From CAZLFQ01 sp044229535 (GTDB lineage Bacteria; Pseudomonadota; Alphaproteobacteria; Rickettsiales; Midichloriaceae): a stretch of DNA of 64,000 nucleotides. How positions within the stretch are numbered: the stretch's first letter is position 1; each line of letters begins with the position of its first letter. The stretch lies in the NCBI GenBank assembly GCA_044229535.1, contig JBGASU010000001.1, positions 1,116,001 through 1,180,000 of the forward strand, written 5' to 3'. The notes beneath the pieces were generated by a model. It ran no database searches. It was not told the DNA's origin and saw only the letters and a program-made list of their open reading frames with translations. Shown here piece after piece: positions 57,280 to 64,000 of this stretch. The translations under genes and the position numbers were made by a program.

Positions 57280-59688
57280 ATGAATTTTTCTATAGATACT
57301 TATCCCGTATTGCCACTCAGAGATTTAGTTGTTTTTCCAGGCATGATAGTGCCTTTGTTTGTTGGTAGAGATAAATCTATTAAGGCACTGGAAAGTGCTG
57401 TAAAAACAGGAAACAAGATATTATTAGTCGCGCAAATGGAAGCTGCGACTGATGATCCAGCGACCAAAGATCTTTATAAAGTTGGTGTAGTGGGGAATGT
57501 ATTGCAGGTTTTAAAGCTGCAAGATAATACAGTTAAGGTTCTAGTAGAAGGTAAGCAGAGAGTAAAAGTTATCAAGTATGTTGAAGATTCTCCTTTTGTT
57601 CAGGCGCAAATAAAGCCTTTGATCGATGAGACATATGAAAATAATGCCGAGTTATCTGCTCTTAAAAGATCGGTTGGTAAGCTTTTCGAAAGTTATGTTC
57701 AGCTAAATACAAAGATTAGCCCTGATATCTTAAACTCTATTTCTACTATAGAAGATCCAGCAAAGTTTTCAGATGCATTGAGTTCACATCTATTTGTTAA
57801 AGTCGCATCAAAGCAAGAAGTCCTTGAAGAGACTGGTGTCCAGAAAAAACTAGAAAAAATAATGGTCTTGTTAGATCTAGAGATAGAGCTGCTTAATACT
57901 GAAACAAGAATTAAGACTAGAGTAAGGACGCAGATTGAAAAAAATCAAAAAGATTATTATTTGAATGAGCAACTGAAAGCTATTCATAAAGAGCTGGGCG
58001 AAGAAGATTATAAAGAAGAAGTTAATGAGCTCTCAAAGAAAATTGTGGCATTGAATCTGCCAAAGGAAGTGAAAGATAGGACAGATTCAGAGTTAAAAAA
58101 GCTTAAGCTTATGAATCCTATGTCTTCTGAAGCTGCGGTTATTAGAAATTATTTAGATTGGGTTATTCAGCTTCCATGGAAGCAGTTCTCTAAGCTAAAT
58201 AAAAATATCGCTAAAGCCCAAGGTGTTTTGGACAAAGAGCATTTTGGTTTAGAAAAAATTAAAGAAAGAATTTTAGAGTATTTAGCGGTTAATTTAAGAA
58301 CCAATAAACTCAAAAGCCCAATTTTATGTTTAATCGGCCCACCAGGCGTAGGAAAGACGTCGCTTGCTAGATCGATTGCAAATGCGACGGGCAGAGAATT
58401 CGTAAAAGTATCTCTCGGTGGTCTTAGAGATGAAGCGGAAATAAAAGGACATAGAAGAACATATATTGGGGCTATGCCGGGAAAAATTATTCAAGGCATG
58501 AAGAAAGCTAAAAAAAGCAATCCAGTCATGTTGCTTGATGAAATTGATAAGATGGGTTTTGATTACCGAGGAGATCCGTCCTCTGCTTTACTTGAAGTGC
58601 TTGACCCAGAGCAAAACCATATTTTTAACGATCATTATTTAGAAGTTGATTATGATTTATCGCAGGTAATGTTTGTTGCAACGGCCAATAGTTATGATGG
58701 TATTCCTCGCCCTTTAATGGATAGGATGGAGATAATTAATTTATCTGGTTATACAGAAAACGAAAAATTATCAATTGCACAAAATTATTTGATACCTAAG
58801 CAGCTTGACGGTCATGGAGTTAAAAAGGGCGAATTAGAAATAAGCAAAGACGCGATACTAGAAGTTATTCGTTATTACACAAGAGAAGCTGGGGTAAGGA
58901 GTTTAGATCGAAATATGGCTAAACTTGCCCGTAAAGTGATTAAAGAAATAATGCTTAAGGGCAAAAAGCAAGTGAAAGTGACAGAGAAGAATATTCATGA
59001 TTTCTTAGGAGTGCGTAAATATACCTTCGGAGAAATTGAGAAGAAAAACCTTATTGGTATTACCAATGGTCTAGCTTATTCAGAAGTTGGTGGTGACTTA
59101 CTTTCTATAGAGGCTGTGCTTCTTTATGGTAAAGGTGGAGATGTTAAAATTACAGGGAAGCTTGGTGAAGTGATGAGAGAATCGGTGCAAGCTGCTCTTA
59201 GTTATATTAGGGCGCGTGCAGTAGATTTTGGCATAAAGCCGTCTGTGTTTAAACATAAAGATATTCACTTGCATGTACCAGAAGGAGCTACCCCAAAAGA
59301 TGGGCCATCTGCTGGTATTGCTATGTGTACTTCAATGGTTTCTGCGTTAACTGGTATTCCTGTTAAAAGGGACATTGCGATGACAGGTGAAGTAACATTG
59401 CGTGGTAGAGTGCTGCCAATTGGTGGGTTGAAAGAAAAGCTTTTAGCTGCGTTGCGTGGTGGGGTTAAGACGGTTTTAATTCCTAAAGAGAACGTTAAAG
59501 ATCTAGAAGAAATTCCTGATAACGTGAAGAAAGGATTGAAAATTATTCCTGTTGAAACGGTTGATGAGGTGCTGAAAAATGCTTTGTCAAAAGCTTTGAT
59601 TCCTATTGAGTGGAATGAAGAAAAAGAAATGGAAGCAGAAAGGTGTAGAGAAAAAGGCGGGAATCTATCTGCGTCTTTACCTCACTAG
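57280..59688 (+). CDS. lon: ATP-dependent protease Lon
   Basis: 802 residues. Degrades damaged and regulatory proteins. N-terminal substrate domain (YPVLPLRDLVVFPGMIVPLFVGR, in parts), Walker A GPPGVGKTSLARS near residue 352, Walker B VMLLDEIDKM, and the Ser-Lys protease dyad with the serine in PKDGPSAGIAMC near 675. AAGG precedes the ATG. The frame continues open past the TAG for 44 codons (see next entry). Confidence 0.97.
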   Translation: MNFSIDTYPVLPLRDLVVFPGMIVPLFVGRDKSIKALESAVKTGNKILLVAQMEAATDDPATKDLYKVGVVGNVLQVLKLQDNTVKVLVEGKQRVKVIKYVEDSPFVQAQIKPLIDETYENNAELSALKRSVGKLFESYVQLNTKISPDILNSISTIEDPAKFSDALSSHLFVKVASKQEVLEETGVQKKLEKIMVLLDLEIELLNTETRIKTRVRTQIEKNQKDYYLNEQLKAIHKELGEEDYKEEVNELSKKIVALNLPKEVKDRTDSELKKLKLMNPMSSEAAVIRNYLDWVIQLPWKQFSKLNKNIAKAQGVLDKEHFGLEKIKERILEYLAVNLRTNKLKSPILCLIGPPGVGKTSLARSIANATGREFVKVSLGGLRDEAEIKGHRRTYIGAMPGKIIQGMKKAKKSNPVMLLDEIDKMGFDYRGDPSSALLEVLDPEQNHIFNDHYLEVDYDLSQVMFVATANSYDGIPRPLMDRMEIINLSGYTENEKLSIAQNYLIPKQLDGHGVKKGELEISKDAILEVIRYYTREAGVRSLDRNMAKLARKVIKEIMLKGKKQVKVTEKNIHDFLGVRKYTFGEIEKKNLIGITNGLAYSEVGGDLLSIEAVLLYGKGGDVKITGKLGEVMRESVQAALSYIRARAVDFGIKPSVFKHKDIHLHVPEGATPKDGPSAGIAMCTSMVSALTGIPVKRDIAMTGEVTLRGRVLPIGGLKEKLLAALRGGVKTVLIPKENVKDLEEIPDNVKKGLKIIPVETVDEVLKNALSKALIPIEWNEEKEMEAERCREKGGNLSASLPH

Positions 59689-59823
59689 AATAGATTGGGT
59701 GATGGTCTTTTTTCAGCTAGTCAGCGTCAAAGAATTCACAACCGCAAAGAAGTGTTTGAACAAATAGTGGTGGACGCGATAAAGAATTGGAAGCCTTACT
59801 TAACTGAATATCGGAAATACTAG
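59689..59823 (+). other. In-frame open stretch beyond the lon stop codon
   Basis: After the TAG of lon the same frame stays open for 44 codons to a second TAG at 59821-59823. The peptide (NRLGDGLFSASQRQRIHNRK, then EVFEQIVVDAIKNWKPYLTE) looks like real protein but has no ATG. It may be the remnant of another gene or a lost extension of lon. Unrecognised. Confidence 0.4.
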
Positions 59824-60419
59824 TCTAATGCTCCTATTGAGTTTAAAAAGGCTGCTGCAACTAAATTGCTTATAGTTAGATTTTCATAAATTTGGTTGAA
59901 TACCATGCCTTTAAAAGAGTCGCACTCACTAGGATAAACTTCGCAAAAAGCTTCTTTAACAAATGAAGCACAATTATATTGATAGACTTCATATTTTGGG
60001 CAATTATTTGTGCGGTGATTGATAAAACTTAGCAAGATTTCTTCCTGTTCTAATGATAGCGGGAAACTCGATTCATCATTCTCATAATCTAAAACTTTAG
60101 ATTCGTGATGCACAACCCCTATACCATCTCTGCTAGTAATAAACTTATTCACTTCATTTAGAAAAAGCACTGATGTAATGGATCCTACCAAAGGAATTTT
60201 ATATAACACAAACATGTTTAATGTTGTGAGCATTCCTAAAAAGCCAAGCGTGCCTGCATGACCAATACTTTGGGTAAGTACTTTTAGAATTTCATGATAT
60301 TTTTCCTGCCCAGCTGAGCCGCCTCTTGGAGAAAAGCCAAAGTGAATTTGCGTTCCATTATGAAGCTGAGCTATGAAACTAAAATGCACGTTCTGAGTGT
60401 TAATCTTAAAATACGCCAT
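59820..60419 (-). CDS. Hypothetical protein, possibly a permuted papain-fold enzyme
   Basis: 199 residues. Histidine in NGTQIHFGFSP and a Cys in YQYNCASFVKEAFCEVYP resemble the His and the NC-x-x-F-V cysteine motif of LRAT/NlpC-P60-type circularly permuted enzymes. A hydrophobic middle (TLGFLGMLTTLNMFVLYKIP) may be a membrane segment or core helix. No signal peptide. The assignment rests on two short motifs only. Confidence 0.5.
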   Translation of the reverse strand: MAYFKINTQNVHFSFIAQLHNGTQIHFGFSPRGGSAGQEKYHEILKVLTQSIGHAGTLGFLGMLTTLNMFVLYKIPLVGSITSVLFLNEVNKFITSRDGIGVVHHESKVLDYENDESSFPLSLEQEEILLSFINHRTNNCPKYEVYQYNCASFVKEAFCEVYPSECDSFKGMVFNQIYENLTISNLVAAAFLNSIGALD

Positions 60420-60457
60420 ATCCCCCCATGCGTAAGTTAGTAGTATAACAGTATTTA

Positions 60458-60928
60458 CTAAGAGTTTGCTGCTTGCTTAATTCCTGTAGAACCAAAACCA
60501 CCAGCACCTCTAGCTGTTTCAGAAAGTTCGCTAACGATATTCCACGACACTCTCGAATACGGCGCAACGATCATCTGTGCTATACGCATACCACGAGAAA
60601 TCACAAAATCCTGATCACTTAAATTAATTAGGATGGCGCAAACTTCTCCTCTGTAATCTGCATCGATTGTACCAGGTGCATTTGCAACTGTGATACCGCT
60701 TTTCAATGCTAATCCTGAACGAGGACGAACTTGCGCTTCGTAACCTTCAGGAAGGCCAATGGCAATTCCTGTGGGGATTGCTTTCCTCTCAAAAGGTTTG
60801 AGAATGATATCTGCGTCAATTGCTGCAGTTAGATCCATGCCTGCACTGTCAATAGTTGCATAAGAAGGTAACGGAAGATCGCCTAAATTTGGGAGTTTTT
60901 TGATTGAAACAGAAGGTTTATTTGTCAT
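60458..60928 (-). CDS. dut: dUTP diphosphatase
   Basis: 156 residues. Hydrolyses dUTP to dUMP, limiting uracil in DNA. All five motifs are seen: [38 protein letters not shown], and GAGGFGSTG. The stop of the upstream tlpA-like gene lies 1 base before its start. Confidence 0.97.
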   Translation of the reverse strand: MTNKPSVSIKKLPNLGDLPLPSYATIDSAGMDLTAAIDADIILKPFERKAIPTGIAIGLPEGYEAQVRPRSGLALKSGITVANAPGTIDADYRGEVCAILINLSDQDFVISRGMRIAQMIVAPYSRVSWNIVSELSETARGAGGFGSTGIKQAANS

Positions 60929-60929
60929 A

Positions 60930-61670
60930 TTAATTAATTATTGTTGGTGTTTTCTTTTTTTGTACTTCAGGAATTATATTACTTTGCGCAGTCGTGTCAC
61001 CCTCTTTTTTTACTTCTAGATTTGTTATAGCTATGGCAGGAAATTCAGCTGGTTTTAAATAGGGACCTTTTATTGATATGACTTTTTTTATTAGATCGTT
61101 ATCATCCCATGTTATTTTTTGTTCAAAGCCTTGAATTATATAGCCATCCTTGTTGATTAAGTATGTTGTGGGAAGAGAGGTTACGTTGAGTTCGCTCATC
61201 AGTTTCTTATTTTGATCTTTAAACATTCGTAGTTTTGTTAGATGATTTTTTTTATAAAAATCTGTAATTTGCTGGTTTGATTTAAAATCTATAGAAACGG
61301 GTAATATAACTATATCTTTAACTTCTTGAAATTCTAATTTTTCTACCATGCGCACCATAGATTGCATTTCTTGGACGCAGGTATTGCACCATGTTGCCCA
61401 AAAATACAGAATAACAAAGTTACCACGAAATTCTTTTAAGTTAAAAGGCCTATCCATTACATCAAAAATTTCCATATTAGGTTCTAAGTATGGCTCTTCG
61501 TAAGTGTTGTCAAAAATTTCTGATATAAAGTTTGGGTCTAATTTTGCTTTCTTATCAACGTGAATTATACTCTGGTTGGCAAAAGAATCGTTTTTAAAGA
61601 ATACTAAAAATATTACCAATACAAGCGGCAAAAAAAGGAGGGAATTTTTGTGAAATGATGAATTTTGCAT
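60930..61670 (-). CDS. TlpA-like membrane-anchored thioredoxin
   Basis: 246 residues. An N-terminal helix ([15 protein letters not shown]) anchors a periplasmic thioredoxin domain. The active site is [13 protein letters not shown] (CNTC) near residue 96, and [14 protein letters not shown] contains the cis-proline. Likely a disulfide reductase in the envelope. C-terminal tail is polar. Precedes dut by 1 base. Confidence 0.88.
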   Translation of the reverse strand: MQNSSFHKNSLLFLPLVLVIFLVFFKNDSFANQSIIHVDKKAKLDPNFISEIFDNTYEEPYLEPNMEIFDVMDRPFNLKEFRGNFVILYFWATWCNTCVQEMQSMVRMVEKLEFQEVKDIVILPVSIDFKSNQQITDFYKKNHLTKLRMFKDQNKKLMSELNVTSLPTTYLINKDGYIIQGFEQKITWDDNDLIKKVISIKGPYLKPAEFPAIAITNLEVKKEGDTTAQSNIIPEVQKKKTPTIIN

Positions 61671-61741
61671 CTTGTTATTTTTTAGTGAATTGTATATAGT
61701 TTAACAAAATTTTAACATTTAATTTATCTGGTAAAAACATT

Positions 61742-63214
61742 ATGGCAATAAAAAAGATCGCAAACCTTGATCATCAAGGGGAGAACCTTCTGAATAGTAA
61801 CGATAATTTGTCTTCTCTATCCAAAACAGAAGGGTTTTCTAGTCCACTTTGGGGCGGTCATTTTGCAAAAGGTGCCAATGAATTAGCGCAGAAGATGAAT
61901 TCAACTATCAAAACAGATAAAAGATTATACGCTGTAACCATAGAGTCTGTAAAAGCGCAGTTACGTATGTTAACAAAAAGAAGTATCGTAAATAGTGTAG
62001 AGTCTGAGGCTCTAATTTCTTTATTAGATAAAACAAAAAAAGAAATCGTTGAGGGTAAGCTTTCTTTTAACGATTCATCGAAAGACATATACAATACCTT
62101 GGAATCAAGAGTAAAAGAAATCTCTCCTAAGCTTCTGGATGCATACAATATAGCTAGAAATGAGGGCAACCAATTGGCTGGTGATTTGAGGTTGTGGATT
62201 AGAGATGCTTACACATCTTTGGATTCAGCAATTCAAAATCTACAAGCAGCACTGATAGATAAATCGGAAGAAAATGTTAAGTCTATTTTTCCAGGTAATT
62301 GCCATTCACAACTTACCCAACCAGTCTCTCTAGGTCAGCATTTAATGGCTTATGTAAATATGTTTGGGCGTGAGCGTACAAAAATATCTGAAGCTAGAGC
62401 TAGAATGAATGAGTCGCCTTACTCTTCTGGAGAAATTTCTGGGTCATCTTATAATTTAAACAGAGAGATGGTGTCTAGAATATTAAATTTCAACAAAGCA
62501 TGTACAAACTCTGTTGATGCAATTTGTTCTAGAGATTTTGCTGTTGAATTCCTATCAATTGCAGCATCTACAGCAGTAAGTTTATCACGACTAGCTGAAG
62601 AGTTAGTGCGTTGGCATAGTTCGGAAAGTGATTATATTGAGTTCTCAAATGCGTTTGTGTCTCAAAGCAATGTTATACCTTATAAAAGAGATCCTGAAGC
62701 GCTCGAAATGATCAGAGCTAAATCTGGTCGAGTATTCGGTGCATTAATGTCTGTTCTTACCATCACAAAGGCTCTGCCATTGGAATACTCAAGTGATTAT
62801 AGAGAGATAACAGAGCCAGTAGTTGATAGTTATGATACAATTTTGAACTGTGCAAATACAATGGCGGCAATTGTTGCTGACTTTACAACCAATCGTAAAA
62901 AAATGAAAGAAGCTGCAAGCCATAGCTTCTCCACAACAATAGATTTAGTTGAGTGGCTAGTGCAAAACACAGCCTCAAGCTTGTCGCAAGCCCAAGCTAC
63001 ATCACGTAAAATTGTTGAGTATGCTATTGAAAAAGGTAAAAAACTTTCTCTTCTTGAAATTAAAGAATTACAAAAATTTGACTCAAAAATTACCGAAGAT
63101 ATATACAGAGTACTTATCCCTTCTAGAGCAATGATCGCAAGAAGAAGTGGTAATGGCTCAAATCCTGTTCAAATAAGAAAGTCTATTAGAGTAGCAAGAA
63201 GAAAGTTTTTATAA
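61742..63214 (+). CDS. Argininosuccinate-lyase-like protein with altered signature
   Basis: 490 residues of the fumarase/aspartase superfamily. ArgH-like features: LWGGHFAKG, AGDLRLWIRDA, SLGQHLMAYVNMFGRERTK and a matching C-terminus (KIVEYAIEKG). The signature loop, normally GSSxMPQKKNP, reads QSNVIPYKRDP: one Ser becomes Asn and Gln-Lys-Lys-Asn becomes Tyr-Lys-Arg-Asp. The catalytic-His region is GNCHSQLTQP instead of GYTHLQxAQP. Activity as argininosuccinate lyase is therefore doubtful. No other arginine genes are nearby. A strong terminator follows. Confidence 0.75.
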   Translation: MAIKKIANLDHQGENLLNSNDNLSSLSKTEGFSSPLWGGHFAKGANELAQKMNSTIKTDKRLYAVTIESVKAQLRMLTKRSIVNSVESEALISLLDKTKKEIVEGKLSFNDSSKDIYNTLESRVKEISPKLLDAYNIARNEGNQLAGDLRLWIRDAYTSLDSAIQNLQAALIDKSEENVKSIFPGNCHSQLTQPVSLGQHLMAYVNMFGRERTKISEARARMNESPYSSGEISGSSYNLNREMVSRILNFNKACTNSVDAICSRDFAVEFLSIAASTAVSLSRLAEELVRWHSSESDYIEFSNAFVSQSNVIPYKRDPEALEMIRAKSGRVFGALMSVLTITKALPLEYSSDYREITEPVVDSYDTILNCANTMAAIVADFTTNRKKMKEAASHSFSTTIDLVEWLVQNTASSLSQAQATSRKIVEYAIEKGKKLSLLEIKELQKFDSKITEDIYRVLIPSRAMIARRSGNGSNPVQIRKSIRVARRKFL

Positions 63215-63237
63215 TACAGATGTTTAAGCTTTTATTG

Positions 63238-63267
63238 AAAGAGCCTCAGTATGAGGCTCTTTTTTTA
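63238..63267 (+). terminator. Terminator of the ArgH-like gene
   Basis: GAGCCTCA, loop GTA, TGAGGCTC (63241-63259) followed by eight T residues. Confidence 0.93.
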
Positions 63268-63345
63268 TTAAAACATGTTTTTTTATTCACCTTGAAATTA
63301 CTTATTTATTAAGTATTTTGGGTGTTCAAATAACTCAGGTACAAC

Positions 63346-64000
63346 ATGAAGAAATTAATTTTAGCAACAACCTTGATGGTATTGCCAGTTTTGGCAAATG
63401 CAGCTGAAGCACCTAAAGTGAAGTTAGGTGGGCGTATGGATACTATGGCTGGATATGTAAAGCAGAAAGACATTTATCTTACAACAAACCCGGCGTTGCC
63501 AATTAATAGAACTCATAGTGGTGCAATCATTAATGATACAACTCTTGATGTAAATATTGATGGTATATCAAATCAAGGGTTTAAATATGGTGGCTTAATA
63601 AGGCTTCATGCGGATGCATCTGATGCCACCAATAAAGAAACAACATTTGGTGATAAAACGATGTTTTATATCCAACATGATAAGATCGGCCGTTTTGAAG
63701 CAGGAAACACTCCTGGGGCTGGGGGGCTGTTTGAGATGGATTTGACATTTTTTAATCGTGGCTCTTGGGGTGTTGATGGCTTTTGGTCACAGTGGGTGAC
63801 AGATAGAACCTATAGAGTTACCAATTTGGCTAATAAAGCAAATTTCGGAGCTAATGATGATACAAAAAAAGTAAGAGATGCCCTTAGAGGCTTTAATACT
63901 AGAGGTTTGGAGTTTGTAGTTTCTCCAAATTTGCCTTCAAACTATTCGGGTCATTACTATTCTGATGCGCCAAAAGCATCGTTTTTTACTAAGCCAATAT
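63346..64000 (+). CDS. Outer-membrane porin-like protein (3' partial)
   Basis: The frame is open from ATG 63346 to the window end (218 codons). Signal peptide MKKLILATTLMVLPVLANAA, then KVKLGGRMDTMAGYVKQ, the usual first barrel strand of a trimeric porin. Further alternating strands follow (FKYGGLIRLHADAS, TMFYIQHDKIGRFEAGN with the porin-type FEAGN turn). Likely a diffusion pore. The C-terminal strand lies outside the window. Confidence 0.8.
   Translation, partial: MKKLILATTLMVLPVLANAAEAPKVKLGGRMDTMAGYVKQKDIYLTTNPALPINRTHSGAIINDTTLDVNIDGISNQGFKYGGLIRLHADASDATNKETTFGDKTMFYIQHDKIGRFEAGNTPGAGGLFEMDLTFFNRGSWGVDGFWSQWVTDRTYRVTNLANKANFGANDDTKKVRDALRGFNTRGLEFVVSPNLPSNYSGHYYSDAPKASFFTKPI

Overview
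This is an AT-rich, gene-dense bacterial chromosome segment that looks alphaproteobacterial. The order slt-mnmE-mnmG-rsmG-parA-parB, with parS sequences inside rsmG and beside mnmE, is typical of that class. An Nfu-type iron-sulfur scaffold and ApaG fit too. AT-richness, an ankyrin protein, a leucine-rich-repeat-like protein and a very large secreted adhesin suggest a host-associated lineage such as Rickettsiales or Holosporales. That placement is inference; no rRNA or tRNA gene was recognised here.

Layout. 1-5 kb holds accessory genes: a methyltransferase, a class D beta-lactamase, a DUF2000 protein divergent from an XRE-cupin regulator, and a gene broken at an A7 tract. 4.4-12.8 kb (minus strand) is the chromosome segregation and tRNA-modification cluster. 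12.9-21.3 kb carries an MFS exporter, mfd, two LytM/M23 proteins (one apparently inactive), apaG, a purine phosphoribosyltransferase and HU. 21.5-30 kb is a two-partner secretion locus: a 2233-residue repeat adhesin and its outer-membrane transporter. 30.2-35.4 kb is a tightly overlapped operon of two ABC exporters, two GNAT acetyltransferases and a DJ-1/PfpI protein. 35.4-44.5 kb is mostly housekeeping (DUF2066, yciB, murB, prfB with its programmed frameshift, miaB, glnA), plus an LRR-like protein and twin hairpins after miaB. 44.5-47 kb is an ABC-F gene with a leader peptide and alternative hairpins, overlapped by a membrane-protein gene. 47-57 kb holds ogt, cca, plsY, nfu, a VIT1/CCC1-like transporter, a caspase-like/ankyrin protein, trmB, a HAD phosphatase, mrdA and mreD. 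57-64 kb holds lon, a possible papain-fold protein, dut, a TlpA-like thioredoxin, an argininosuccinate-lyase-like protein with an altered signature, and the start of a porin.

The candidates most worth a second look are the erm-like translational attenuator before the ABC-F gene (44567-44711), the clan-CD-like protease/ankyrin protein (51977-53515), the HMW1-like cysteine pair at the C-terminus of the adhesin, and the twin hairpins at 42353-42525. Several resistance-like functions (beta-lactamase, Bcr-type MFS, ABC exporters, GNATs, ABC-F) occur in one 45-kb stretch. No gene-free stretch exceeds 300 bases; the longest is 29970-30251, which holds palindromic repeats and a terminator.
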